A DNA stretch of 64,000 bases from Hippasteria phrygiana (lineage: Eukaryota; Echinodermata; Asteroidea; Valvatida; Goniasteridae). Position numbers and translations under genes: made by a program. Below are positions 22,290 through 34,716 of this stretch, piece after piece. Below the pieces are notes generated by a model. That model searched no databases and was not told where the DNA came from. It was given only the letters and a program-made list of their open reading frames with translations. The stretch is from positions 310,001 through 374,000 of the forward strand of contig JAZGUH010000364.1 of NCBI GenBank assembly GCA_037893225.1. Direction: 5' to 3'. Every line of letters begins with the position of its first letter. The first letter of the stretch is position 1.

Positions 22290-23559
22290 TTAATGATGAA
22301 AGTGTTTTGTTGCCGCCACTACTGCAAGAAGTTCTTTCCGTGTGACATAATATCTGCGTTCGGCTTTTGTCAGCGTCTGGCTGAAATACCCGATGACCTT
22401 CTCAGTCCCGCCTTGCATTTGCGATAAAACCGCACCAATGCCGAAGTTACATGCATCTGCATCCAAGATGAAACCACTTGCATCATCACTCACAGGATAG
22501 GCTAGAATCGGCGCTGATGTGAGGGCTGATTTTAACTGTCTGAAGGCTGTCTCGCATTCTTCCGTCCATAGGAAATTTGTCTGCTTCTCTGTCAGTCGGT
22601 GGAGTGGCTTTGCAATTTCAGCAAACCCTTTCACAAATCTTCTATAGTACGAGCACAACCCAAGAAAGCTTCTGACATCAGTCACGTTCCTTGGAGTCGG
22701 CCAGTCTTGAACTGTCTTGGTCTTTGACTTGGCAGTGGCAATTCCATTTTCTGAAACTTCGTGTCCTAAAAAGGAAACACTTCGCTGAAAAAGCTGGCAC
22801 TTTTTCGGGCTCAACTTTAACCCTGCGGATTTCAGTCTTACTAGAATTTCTTCAAGTCGCTCCAGGGCCTGTTGAAAACTTCGTCCGTATGTCACAAGGT
22901 CATCTAAATAGCAAACAAGTTTGCCACTGAAGTCCTGTCAGTACTCTCTCCATCAATCTTTCAAAGGTGGCGGGCGCGTTGCAGAGACCAAAGGGCATGA
23001 CTTGAAACTGGTAGAACCCAAGTCCATTGCCTGCAATAAAGGCTGTTTTCTCACGGTCCTCCTCCGTCATTTCAACTTGCCAATATCCACTCTGAAGGTC
23101 TAGTGTTGAAAACCAGGTAGAACCGGATAACGCATCAAGGGTGTCGTCAATCCTTGGTAGCGGGTATGAATCTTTAACTGTCACGGCATTCAACTTTCTG
23201 TAGTCCACGCAAAACCTTATAGTGCCGTCTTTCTTCTTCACGAGAACTATGGGTGACGCCCATGGACTCGAAGATGGCTCAATTATACCCTTCTTCAACA
23301 TCTTGTCTACTTCTGCCTCAGCCTCCGCTCTCTGGTGAATTGGCAATCGCCGGGCTGGCTGTCGTATTGGTGCTGTGCCTGTGCCAATGTGGTGCTTGTA
23401 TACCGACGTCTTGCCCAAATCTTCAGATGAACTTGCAAACGCATCTTGGTGACGCAGCAGTAGTTTCTTGAACTGCTTCCGTTGCTCTCCATCAAAGTTT
23501 TCGCTGCACCTTGTGAACAAATCAGCTAAATGATCTGGTACGATGGGAGTCACTTTCAC
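22290..23559 (-). pseudogene. Gypsy reverse transcriptase and RNase H, frameshifted
   Basis: 23559-22900 holds the fingers and palm (PSSSPWASPIVLVKKKDG, FCVDYRKLNAVT, STLDLQSGYWQV, QFQVMPFGLCNAPATFERLM). The second frame (22930-22290) holds the catalytic YLDDL, LGHEVSENGI, the connection (FLGLCSYYRRF) and the RNase H start (LDADACNFGIGAVLSQ). The frame break falls just before YLDD, near 22930. A stop at 22290 replaces a codon where Tyr is usual in the family. All core motifs are otherwise readable. Confidence 0.92.
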
Positions 23560-24262
23560 GTGTCTGGCAAACTGCGGTGCGTGTTCTCTCTCTTTCCACG
23601 TCCATTATTATTTCTGCTACTGGCTTGCAGGTGGAAAGGTTTGTCCCTTGGAATATCTTGGCATACTCATCCTTCAAATTCAGTAGACGCACCGGTACTT
23701 GTTTCTCCTGTGTATCAAATAATGCCTTAGCAACAATCACCTTGTGATTCTGTACGAACTTGGCAGCTGGTTCCATAATGGCCATTCCAACCTCAGTTGT
23801 TCCCACTATCCTGCCAAGAAGAATTACTTCGCCTCCTGGTGGAATACAAACAGTCGTGTCTGCTACTACACGGCAAACTGTCATCTGTGGTTTAGCTGAG
23901 CATTCTACTGATGCTCCTTTAAATGTTATTACTCATTTGCCACATTCCAGCTGACAGTTGTATTTGCTCAAGAAGTCGTATCCCAGGATACCGTCGAGTT
24001 CAATATCAGCTACCCACACTTTATGTTGAACTTCTGTTTCATCGTCAATGTCAATGTTGATATTAAACTGTCCTTAGCCCTTGAATGAAAGTGGTTTACC
24101 GTCTGCCATCACCATTTCAATTGTTTTGCTTTCCAACGTCGGTCTCTTCGACTCTGGAATCTTGTAGTAAATGTCCGGCTTTATAATTTTGATGTTAGCT
24201 CCCGTATCTACTAAGAAAGTAACCTCTATTTTTTTCAATGCAGCCTCGCATGTATAGACCAT
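23522..24262 (-). pseudogene. Gypsy aspartic protease and linker, interrupted by stops
   Basis: 24262-24074 begins near MVYTCEAALKK and contains FLVDTGANIKII, the DTG active site. In-frame stops lie at about 24074 and 23938. Further on, GILGYDFL is consistent with the second conserved protease motif. The open frame 23884-23522 gives the region linking protease to RT. Confidence 0.8.
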
Positions 24263-24289
24263 CTATGCCGGTTGCCAAGAGTCGTGTTG

Positions 24290-25515
24290 CTACTGTTGGT
24301 TTGTTCTGCTCGGGCCCGCTCTGTTTAGTCGAGCGTTGGCCCAATGGCTCGACTGCCTTCCGTTTCCCTGCTGGTCTGTTTGGTTGAACTTAGTCGGCCG
24401 TTGCCGGGGCTGTGGACATTCTTCTCTGCTGATATGGCCAACATCATTGCAGTTCCAACACTGAATTATTGGTCTCCGGTTTTCCCTTCGTTCTTGCATC
24501 AGCTGTGTAGGGGCTCTTGTGTTATTCTGCACGGAATTCGACTTGTCGCGATTAAGCTATCCCTGTAGATTTTTCAAACCATCTGCCAATATTTTCTCGA
24601 TATTCGTTTTCAATTATGCAATCTGTCTCTGTAGACTGGGTTTCGTCACTCTGTCGGTCGTCATCCGCGTTAACTATGCGGACACTGGGCTTTCTTTGCC
24701 CGTTCCTTTGTCTATCAGCCGCTTGAAAAGCTTCTAGCTCTACAGCTACTCTTACTGCTTCGCCAAGGCTTTCTGGCCTAGATTAGAACACTCTCCATCT
24801 AACATCAGAATCTTGTAACGAATCAATAAGATGCTCTTTTGCAAGAGTCCCCCGTAGTTGATAATTAGCAGATGGATAAGCTTGCCTTGTCAATCGTCTC
24901 ACTGCTTGAGCAAGTTCTGGTAGTGTTTCTTCACGTTTCCTTATTCTATTCTTCAGCTGTACCCGGAATAATTCTGTCTGATTTTCGGGTCCGAATCTTT
25001 GCCCCAGTGCTGCTGTGAGGGCACTGTAATTACGTCTTCTTTCATCTTCTAAATCTCCCAACACTGATTGTGCCGATCCACGAAGACTCGCTGCTAGGTA
25101 GACTGCTTTTGCCGATTCTTCCCAACCGTTCAGCTCTGCTAACAGCTCAAACTGTACCTTGTAATCAGCCCATGAAGTAGACCTGTCAAACGTGGCTGAA
25201 CGAACCTTTGGTTTTTCTGTAGTACTGCATCTTGCCTTGCTTGGTCCGAAATTTCCATTCATCACTGGGGTACTTTGCACTGGAGTCAGACTTGGTTCAC
25301 GAATCTTCAAAGCCTCAATCTCCTTCTTCAAATCTTCGTTTTCTTCTCTCATTTTCCTGATTTCTTCTTGCTTCTGCTGTAAACTATGTGGAACCGATGT
25401 TGATGCATCGCCTGCCCCGACGATGACTGATTCTGCAGAACAATCTTCATTCTCAATTCCTTCCGGGATGGGTCCTAATTGGATCTCGGGGTCTGAGTCT
25501 CCATTTTCCTTTTTT
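24290..25515 (-). pseudogene. Gypsy gag with zinc knuckle, interrupted
   Basis: The frame runs from about 25515 with no ATG before a TAG, so the start is unclear; the first clear Met lies near 25352. It contains a coiled-coil-like Glu/Lys segment (REENEDLKKEIEALK), then a retrotransposon gag core (WADYKVQFELLAELNGW, AVYLAASLRGSAQSVLGDL). It is broken by a stop at 24783. The segment 24532-24290 has the knuckle CWNCNDVGHISREEC, which shows one residue more than the usual spacing before the last Cys. Confidence 0.82.
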
Positions 25516-25560
25516 CTTGGTAGCGTAGTCTAATGTTGAAACAAAAATCCTTCAGTCGAG

Positions 25561-25579
25561 ATCCCCGCCGCTGCCGCCA
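25561..25579 (-). promoter_or_regulatory. Putative Gypsy tRNA primer-binding site
   Basis: Read on the minus strand, four bases after the 5' LTR ends CA, comes TGGCGGCAGCGGCGGGGAT. The leading TGG fits a tRNA CCA tail. The specific tRNA could not be identified by eye. Confidence 0.45.
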
Positions 25580-25582
25580 AAC

Positions 25583-26303
25583 TGTAACGGGCCCGGAACA
25601 CCCGTTCAGAGAATGATTGTTCACACCCCTGGTACTGTAGATGCAATACCCACCGTATACTTACGGCCCGTGTACGTGTGATGAAGGTTTACAAAATGGG
25701 CGGAGATTGGAAAAGTGGTTTAGGGGAAGGGCGTCTCGAAGGTCAAACTATATGGACGGGGCCAAAGGGGAGCGGGTATAGTTGAGAATCAGGGCCATCA
25801 TCGTTGTTCGTCACACCGTAGAACCAATCCTAATTAATTATGTCGACATTTGCAGTATTCATGAACGGACATACATAAACAACTTGACAAACGGCTCAGA
25901 CAATGATGCTCAGCAGGCAATGTAGACATTGTAGCGAGGAAACCATATTGTATTTCAACGGCAAATCAGTGTAATTTATTCGAAGAATCTCACGGTGAAA
26001 TCAATGGAGAAATTACATTCAATGCAGGGGCGGATCTAGGTTTTAACTAAGGGGGGGGGGGGGGGGGGTGGTTTAACTGAGGTGATTGGCCTACACACCC
26101 CAGCGTGCCGAATTTTCGACACCTGACACTGGTTATTTTTAATTTTTTTCTCAGCCCGAGTTGAGTGACCTTTTGCATATCGCCATCAGTGGGGAAACTG
26201 GCCTAACGCAAACTGTGCTTGGCGCTTGCATTCATAATACGTGGCTCAATGAACTTGCTATTAACTTCACGGCTCTTGTAACCGACTTATTCTTCTATTA
26301 ATC
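25583..26303 (-). repeat. Ty3/Gypsy 5' LTR, with MITE fragment inside
   Basis: Matches 16348-17064. It carries a MITE fragment at 26025-26156 that is absent from the other LTR, and has lost about 13 bp of LTR sequence at that point. The outer border is placed where similarity to the left LTR ends (CTTCTATTAATCTT). Confidence 0.85.
26025..26156. mobile_element. Truncated G-run MITE inside the LTR
   Basis: Starts CAGGGGCGGATCTAGG and shares its body (GGTGATTGGCCTACACACCC) with the complete copy at 31383-31565, in the opposite orientation. The far terminal repeat is missing. Confidence 0.75.
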
Positions 26304-28546
26304 TTGTGCACTGAATTGTACATTTTTCAGGTTCACTGTGAAAAACTGCAAACCCTTCCGGGTTAACTTCGAGAAACTGAAGGAAGAGCGCATAAGTAAT
26401 TACATGCTTGAATTTCAGTTGAACTATGTCCATCCTGTTGTAAATTTGACGTAATTGTTTCTCACCTCTGACATTTAACCCTATTTTTGGCTCCTGAATT
26501 GTTTAGTTGACCACCTCTACACAAAAACGAGAGAAAGAAAGAACTAAATACACAACGAAAGAAGAGAAGAAAGATGTAGAGAAAAGAAAAGAAAGAATAC
26601 AGACAATAATTGAGTGCACTTTACAAAAATGCCGGAAAAACAGCATCGGATTTCACGCGCAGGACAACAGTGCCAGTCCCATGGCCAGTCCACATGTAAT
26701 AATCTTTGCACATGAATATCAGCAGCATGCATATTCAGTGACACTGTTAATGAAACAGTGCACGCGTACATTGGTAATGTGCATTTGTGTAGTCAATCCG
26801 GTATCAGAAACATAATTTAAAAAGGACGCTCTAATGTGAATGCACAATGTGAACATTGTGCATGTACAGGTACAATGCAGTGTCATATAAATTCTTTCAG
26901 CTTTGAGGATGAATAGTTTTTGACAAATACAGCGATTTGTGCTGCACCCTCTACTTTATGTACCGGTACATTGAAAATGTAATGAGCAGACTGCATTTAT
27001 ATATATATGTACTGTACACATGTCAGGTTGATGAGGCATCATGTTCAAGTTTAAAATTCAAGTGGTTTTTTTTTTTTTTTTGCAGGCAAACAGCCCAAAA
27101 ATAGTGGACAAAGGTCGAATTTTTAGCACTGATTGTTGGTCAGTATCTAACCTTGGATGTAATGAAACTTGCAGGTAGCATGGACATTTAACAACAAGCC
27201 TATATTCATCTTCTATGAAGAAAACTTGTTAGCATGACTTAACCCTTACCTCCCCCAAATCCATCAAAATATATTTCCCCATTTTGGTAGGGAAGTCCAT
27301 CAAAATAGTAGTGGTGGTCTTGTGGTGGATTTCAGCGGATTTGGTCCTAAAGCATTATGTGAAGCAGTCAGTGATGGATTTTGGCGGACTTGGTCCAGTA
27401 CTTAGGCCAAAAAAAAAATGGAGTTTCCGGTAACGGTCTGAAAAAACATCCAGGTAGGTTTGTAGGGAAATAATATAATTTTGTAATTTGTCTTTTTCAT
27501 TTCAGTTCTGCATGCATTTGTGTTAGTACTAATTGGCGTGTTCTTTCGCAATGTTTAAAACTCACTAAACATATATGTACATGTCCTGTTCTAATCTCTG
27601 TTCTACTCATAATTCATAACGGATTGTCTCAAGTTGAAAACTGGTATAATAAGACTTGAACTGATTCAAAAAAAAATGATAACATGGCAAGGGGTCAAAG
27701 TCCTCCATAGATAAGTGCAATTTTTTTTTAATGTGAACAAACATTTCAAGCAGTTTTCAATTTAAAATTGTATATTTTGTTCACCTTTAATTCCATTGTT
27801 GTACACTTACTTGCATTTTACCCAGACTGATGCTGGGTGAATTTCTTTCAATCAGTAGGCTCAGTGGTGCAAGGTGTACCATAACCATGTAACATTACCA
27901 ACAGAGCCAAAACTCATAATGCATGTTTAAAAAAAAATCTCGAAATAAATGAAACTGCTAGCGCAAGGTTATTCTGTTTTGACAATTTAATGTCAGCCTG
28001 TCAGTGTCTGACGTAAACATGTATTGTGAGTCTCTGGGTATTTGAAATGTTTTGCAAGACGAAGAGCTTTCTGATTCCAAGTCCAGCTAGTGCCTACTGT
28101 GTGATCCTACTCCGAAGAAAAGTACAAACTTACCCAGAGTTGAAGTTCATCTATTCTGTACTCTTCAAGATACACAGCATATTAAACAGTTCAATAAAAC
28201 AACCTTTAACCCTAACACTCCTGAGTCCCTCAAATTTCAATACGATTGTTCACACCACCTAGGGAGTTAAAACTTGGCAACGATTTTACATTTGTTTTCC
28301 TACAGCAGAATCACTTGTCTACTATGAAGAAGTCTCAAGTACGGACAAATGGTTATGTTCGTTGCAAATAATTGCAAATAGTGCTCATTAAAAATTTTAA
28401 ACTTGCAAAATGGCAATAAAATGTTTTGAGGTCGGCGATTTGGCCCCAAAAACTCTGTGTCGGTCGGGTTACCAGAAACACACCATTTTTTTGTTGGCCT
28501 TAGTAAAAGACACTAGGGACTTAGAGTTAATCTTGTCACTTGATAT
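26304..28546. other. Non-coding stretch, no gene seen
   Basis: AT-rich, with a poly-T tract at 27066-27082 and low-complexity Lys/Glu-coding sequence near 26510-26610. No credible ORF, RNA gene or element termini were recognised. Confidence 0.45.
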
Positions 28547-29519
28547 TGTTACGAAATGCCTTAAATTCCATACATTCCACAAGTCTGGCTGGCTTGGGGA
28601 GTGGCCTAATGGCCAGGTCATTGCATAGTTTCTTTTCTTCTCATTGGTCAGTGCCTTGCTCTATGGTCAGTGGTAGTATCACTCCACTGATCATTGGGCA
28701 CTTCTGATTGGATGAAATAAAATGTATTGTATTGTATTGTATTGTATTGGGTGGATTCAGATCCCAAATATAAGCCCATGTTTTTTTAGACTCTGAAGGG
28801 ATTCTGTGACTGGACACACTCTAGTCTTGGTGTGTTGTGTTGTATATAGTCATGTAGTTTTCTTTTGGTATCGGAGAAATGTACACTGCGGGGACTGCAT
28901 GGCTCGATGTTAATTTCGTAAGTTAATTTTGTTTTCCCTTTGGGACCCCACTCCAGCCAGCCTTGTTAATTTTATTTGTCTTACTTGTACCCTGGAGATG
29001 ATTATTTTGGAGTGGTTATAGAGGGTGGGAATTTACCTCTACCTTGGGTGTGGTCCTGCTGTGGGCTTAGACATTTGCCGTTGCCTCTGGGGTGGTTGCA
29101 ATTGGGGCGTTGGCTTCTGCCGGCACCTCTAGTGTTTACACTTAGAGCGTGGGCTTTGGCCATCGTCCCGTGTGCCGCCGCCCTTGGAGAGCGGGCCTTT
29201 GTCGGGGCCCGCAGTGTGGCCGCATTCGGGGTGGGGGCGGATTCCATGATCGGTCCTTTTATAATTATTCTCCGGGAGTGCGGGTGCGGACATATTAATA
29301 ACTTTTGTGAATTTACTTTAATATCGAAACATGTTATCTGATGTAAATATTAAGATTAGACATGTATAAAAGCCAGTGGCAAAATAAAGCCGGAATACGG
29401 CATGATTCTGGCAAGTCGATTTGTCTTTTGAAATTGATTTCTTTTTTTTAGATTATATATTTTTTTATTTGTTCGGTCTTACCATCCCAACTGGCGTTAT
29501 CCAATTGGATTTCGTTACA
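28547..29519 (+). mobile_element. Solo LTR, 973 bp
   Basis: Begins TGTTACGAAAT and ends ATTTCGTTACA, perfect 11-bp inverted termini with TG...CA ends. Both sides are flanked by ATAT (28543-28546 and 29520-29523), a 4-bp target duplication. Inside, near the 3' side, are a TATAAAA box (about 29367) and an AATAAA signal (about 29382), giving plus orientation. A TATTG pentamer repeat sits at 28723-28748. No internal retroelement genes remain, so this is the product of LTR-LTR recombination. Reading frames in the GC-rich part (28976-29341) are incidental. Confidence 0.8.
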
Positions 29520-30221
29520 ATATGAACGCAGAGTTTCAATTTTAGAAACGTATGCACTTATCTAAATTACTACAAGTGCTTACAGTTACACAATCCTTGG
29601 TTTTTATAGCTTTGGTCATGTTGATAGGTGATGAAAATTTGAAACAAATGAAACATTTGTGATGTTATCGTGGTGTCATAAAGGGTGACTTTTATTACAC
29701 ATTAACTCTAATCCTGCTGCAAGTATTTTGCTAGGACCATGCTGAATCCAACAATATCAAACACCTTGCTTTTTCCCTAACTAGGTGCTCTCCAAAAGAG
29801 ACGCAAACAGCAGACATTGGAGTGTTTCTTGGAAGATGTTGCATGGGCACTGTACACGTAAGTATGAAATTTAATTCGAATTTACCAATAAACCAAAAAA
29901 AAAGAAAAGAAACTTAAACAAGGTGCAGGCATGCAACTTTTCCTCGGATCAGCTGATTTCCTCGTTTTTCACTTCACACTTATGCCATTGAAAATTGAAA
30001 AACACTGTACAAAGTCTTGTAAAGATTTGAAAATTCCCTTGTTTTTGTTTTTTAATTCCAAGTTGCATGCCTGCAAGGTGTGATTTTTTTATTTTATATT
30101 TTTATAAAAAATGTTTAGATGTGTGAACACTTTGCATTTATTTGAACAAAGTATAGGAGTGTTAACAATTTAACTGATGACATCATCATTCATGTTAAGA
30201 ATACAAATTTATGTATACATT

Positions 30222-30625
30222 CAGGGATCGAAATATCGACTGGACCGCTGGACCGAGTCCAGTGATTTTAGCGTTGGTCTAGTGAACTCTTCACCGAACT
30301 AGTCCGATGGTCTAGAAAAAAATTGTATACTGCGTGAAATGCTATCACTAAAGTTCATTTTTTTTCTAAATCTGGTGAACTGAAAAAGCCCCATAATTTC
30401 TGGAATGGCCATTTTTATTTGAGGCAGGGAGTTTCAACCAAAACAGCATAACCCCTCCCCCAACAAGGTCAGCCATGGGGAAAAAAATCAAAACAGAACA
30501 CTCAATCAAAACACTGTTCTTATTTTTACCATTGGTCTTGTGAAATAGCTTCTGGTCTAGTGATTTTTTTGTGCTACCAGCTCAGCTTTCTGGTGGATTT
30601 GTTTTACCTGAAATTCGACCCCTGA
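30222..30625. mobile_element. hAT-type MITE in intron 1
   Basis: CAGGGATCGAAAT at the left and AAATTCGACCCCTG at the right form imperfect inverted termini. The interior of about 400 bp is non-coding, with repeated TGGTCTAGTGA-type motifs. No exact 8-bp target duplication was found. Confidence 0.55.
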
Positions 30626-31300
30626 CATTTATTAAAATGCAAGGTTGTACATTCAAAGTGGCGGGTAGCAAGAGAGAAAATAGTTTTGAACTTGTTGTTT
30701 TTATTCCACTGAAACAAATGCACAAAGAAAAGAGACATTTTACTTGTGAAGGCCTTATATTGTGCAGTCATTTTCTCTTCTGTATTCCTGACATCTTAAA
30801 AGAGTAGCATCCCTAAAGTTTCCAATTAATAAGGGGTCACGACCCTTCGAGGTTATTATTGACTGGTAAAGACCGGGTCATCACATTTTTATCCCTATTC
30901 ATAAATCCCCTACGAAAAATGCAAAAACCTCCCGTAAAAAGTACAAAATGCAAAGCTTTTTCTCCCATTTGCTCGGTACCAAACACATGCGTATGTATCG
31001 GCCTTGTGAGCGCGTGAAAGCTCTTCGCGCATGTCCGTCTCGTGCGTGTACGCACACGCACGAGATGCAGCGTTTTATACGCTAGCATTGTCTTACATTA
31101 TTACGGTTATACCGTTTAAACACACCCACGTGACAGACTCTCGACCAATAGGAATAGTTGAAACTCGCTGAGGCATTTATGAAAGTAAATATGTTTGTGT
31201 ACATTGTGTGGTGTTTTGTAAAAAATTAGATTTTCATTTATACAGAGCCAACAGCTTTCACGCATCACCAGATGACAGCTTGGGGTCAACAGATGTTTAC

Positions 31301-31855
31301 TCACCAAGGGTGGGCCCTTCTGAATGCAGTGTCACTCGGGCATCGTCGGATACTGGTTTGCGGACTTCGGGGTCACCAGATGCAGTGGCGGATCTACGGG
31401 GGGGGGGGGGTTTGGGGGTTTAAACCCCCCCCCCTTAGGCTGAAAAAAAAAAAAAAACCAGTGTCGGGTGTCAAAAAATCGGCACGCTGGGGTGTGTAGG
31501 CCAATCACCTCAGGTAAACCCCCCCCCCCCCCCCCCCCCTTGGGTAAAACCTAGATCCGCCCCTGAGATGTTTTCTCACCAACGGTGGGCCCTTCTGAAG
31601 GCAGTGTCACTCGGGCATCGTCGGATACTGGTTTGAGGACTTTGGGGTCACCAGATGTTTCCTCACCAACGGTGGGCCCTTCTGAAGGCAGCGTCATTCG
31701 GGCATCGTCGGATACTGGTTTGGGAACTTTGGGGTCACCAGATGTTTCTTCACCCACGGTGGGCCCTTCTGAACGCAGTGTCAATCGGGCATCGTCGGAT
31801 ACTGGTTTGGGGACTTCGGGGTCACCAGATGTTTCCTCACTAACTGCAGGTACTT
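31301..31855 (+). repeat. 87-bp tandem repeat in coding frame (29-residue unit)
   Basis: About four and a half units of the type VGPSEGSVTRASSDTGLRTL, within exon 2 of the tyrosine-recombinase-like gene. Unit length is an exact multiple of three and the frame is kept through units two to four. A MITE splits the array at 31383-31565. Confidence 0.85.
31383..31565. mobile_element. Complete G-run MITE inserted in exon 2
   Basis: 183 bp with inverted ends CAGTGGCGGATCTA and TAGATCCGCCCCTG, flanked by AGATG on both sides (31378-31382 and 31566-31570). The insertion plus target duplication adds 188 bp and changes the reading frame of the host repeat. Confidence 0.85.
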
Positions 31856-33515
31856 CCAGCTTGTGGTTACCACATGGTTCCTCTCATGTCATTATATGTA
31901 CCTTCATCACCATGTGCCTCCGAGTTTTCTGATGCCAGTTATGTCATTTCTATGCATCATACTCGCCAAAGAATTCATGAGGATTTTGAGTCAACTGATG
32001 AAGGAGAATCTGATGCCGACTATACACCATCGTTAGCCAGTAAGGATGACACTTCCAGCTTACCTGACAGTAAGATCAGTTTTGAAGAAAAGATGGAAAT
32101 TGAGGATAGAGTGCAGGAAATTGAAGTCAATTCTGAAGACATGGATACAAATTTGGAAGAAGAACATTGGGGAAATTGAGAATAAAGTGGAGCAAAATCT
32201 AGAGGACATGGAAGTTGCAGAGAATACTGTTCGTGCAAATAAGATCCTTAGAGATTGTCATGTGCCATCGATTTACATCAGAAAGGTCATAAAATCAGAA
32301 ACCACTAAGGGCGGAAGGCATAAGAAGCGGATTCGTGTGCAGAACACTTATCATGCATGCTTTTACTGTGAAAAGCTTGTGCAGCATATCCCAAGTCACA
32401 TAAAATCTAAACATCCAGAAGAAGATGACGTAAAAGAAATCCTCCAGCATAAGGCCATGAAAGGCAAGGGTACTTGCATTGACTCAACAGCTGTAAATGA
32501 CGACAAAGGGCGACCACAAACACAATTTGAAAGTTGTCAAGGAGCAGAAGGGAGAGTTGATAATCTTCAGAAGACCACTGAAGAACTTTGATCATGAGCA
32601 ATATGGTCCATGCCCTAAATGCTTAGACTGGATGCTTCTAAAATCACTCCCTAAACATCAAAAAAACGTGCGCTGGCCACAAGCTGCGGAAAGGTGACTG
32701 TTTCATACCAAAGAAACGGGAGCTTGTATTTCAAAGTGAAGTGCTGAAAGGGAAGGTTGACACAACAGCATCTAATATGCTGAAGAATTAGGTATTCAGC
32801 ATAATGACCCCCGACAAAGTCAGTAAAGTTGCCAAAGATGATCGCTTGATTGTTGCCTTAGGAGAATCTTGGTTGAGGCGAAATATCGATAATGAATTGC
32901 AGCGCAAGTACTACGCATCTCAACATATGAGACATTGCGCTAAATTGCTCACGCACATAAGAGAAAAAGATTAGGGGGAAACATCCGGTGAAAGTGAGAA
33001 GAAAGAAATGTGGGATTACATCCGACCAGCATACATCGACACAATTGTAGAGGCTGCTTTAGATACGGCTGTCCGTACAATGGATGATGAGAATGACTTA
33101 AAAAGTCCATCGAACGCCATAAAGATCAAATTATGATATTGTTCGAATGGCACATACCAAGATAGTGGTATCCATAAAGGACTTGGATAAAGAACGCGAC
33201 AATAAGATGTGGAAAGAGGCAAAAGAAGAAGCAGCAGAAGGTTTTCTATCGTAGATTAAAGTTGACTGGTCAGAAAAAGTGACAAGGCTCGCAAGAAAAC
33301 TACTACGCGACAGGAGTTTGAATAGAGTAAATGAGTTACCCGACCCCAAAGACATTGAGAAGATGTCTAAATACTTGAGGGAAGAGCTCACCGCAGACGA
33401 ACTGTATCAAGATACCACTACTTGGCCCCAGTACAAGAGGGTTGCTCAGCTTGCTCAAGCCAGACTGCTGACGTACAACAAAAGAAGGTCTGGAAAATTG
33501 GAAGCTATTCTGCAA

Positions 33516-34595
33516 GTATATAACTTTAATCTGACGCTTACGTTTAGAATTACTAAAAATGAGAAAAGAAACCCTCGTATTCTCTTAAATTACTCAAAGT
33601 AATGGAATGAATTACTGGGTAAACCAAACATGTTTATGTCAAGGACTGAATGAATTGTTAGTCAAATTTTACAAAATGTGAACGATATATCAAATAGGGA
33701 AAGAACGAAAAAGTCTACTACGTCATACGTAGTCATTCGCCATTGTTCTGGTGGTTCACCCGCCAGTCTTAATAACGTAGATTATATATGCAGTATAAGG
33801 CGATCGTCGCATATGTATACGTAAGTTAACTTACGTCCGCAGCAGGCACATGCAGTAGTACAGGGGTTTTGGGGCCAGGCTTTCTCTTCCCGACAATGAG
33901 CCAATCACGTTGCAAACTCGACGCTTAGGTGAAAATTTTTCCTACTTTTCTTCAATATTTAGACAGTCATGCATGTTTTCATATTATTGTAAACTTAATT
34001 TTGAATTTATCATTCATATTTATGGCCGTTTCATGGTTGAGATCTTCGTAAAAACATAGAAAACAAAATCATTCACACGTAAAAGGCCTATAGCTGGCAG
34101 CTCGGAGGTGCCCGGAAGTTCAATCGTGACCTTCATGCGCGAGACTTACACGGTCTATTTCCCTGATCGAGGGCAATCATACTGTTATGAGTATGCACAT
34201 TGGAATCTTGACAGGAATATAAACCGTTAAGTTACTTGCTCAAAGGGCCAGAACCATGATCCACAGGCTGAGTTAAAACCCACATTCTGAAGATTGTTCC
34301 CTGAGAACACGAGTCCAATATACTAGATGATTCGACCACAGAACTCTGTTGACAAATGAAGCCAAATAAATACGTGTGGTCCTTATAAGCAGTTGCAACT
34401 GATTCACAAAATAACATGTTGGAAAGTATAACAATATTTGTAGTCGCTCTTTACGTGATCATGCAAGCAGATCTGAATAAGCCCTTACATGATCTTAAGC
34501 CAAGCATTGATAAAACTGTAAGGGGGTTTATGGTTAAAAGTGTGTAAAGTATACTTTAATAACACCTTGTGCCCGAAACATGATTATTTTATCAG
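33516..34595 (+). other. Putative intron 2, no other feature
   Basis: AT-rich, starting with a GT donor and ending in TTATCAG. A palindromic TACTACGTCATACGTAGT lies at 33717-33734. No element termini were recognised. Confidence 0.5.
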
Positions 34596-34716
34596 CTTGA
34601 AGAGTTTTCTGAAGAAGAAACCTATGTCAGAGGTGAACAGCAGTATGATAGGGCAACTCAGTGAAACGGAGCGGTTCTTGTTCGAGTCACAAGACTTAAT
34701 TGAAACCAGACGGAAG

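Larger units (their letters stand above)
16348..26303 (-). mobile_element. Degraded Ty3/Gypsy LTR retrotransposon
   Basis: Two related LTRs flank, in minus-strand order, gag, protease, RT, RNase H, integrase and an additional coding-like region. RT before integrase, the CX2C zinc knuckle in gag and a GPY/F-type integrase tail place it in Ty3/Gypsy. Stops and frameshifts in every domain mean it cannot be autonomous. The distance from integrase end to 3' LTR (about 3 kb) is unusually long. A clear target duplication is not visible, which fits the differing LTR outer ends. Confidence 0.88.

Noticed and set aside
26507..26815. 102-codon Lys/Glu-rich frame
   Set aside because: Low-complexity AAAGAA sequence; no homology recognised and no conserved structure.
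28976..29341. 121-codon GC-rich reading frame
   Set aside because: Falls inside the solo LTR and has no recognisable domain; composition effect.
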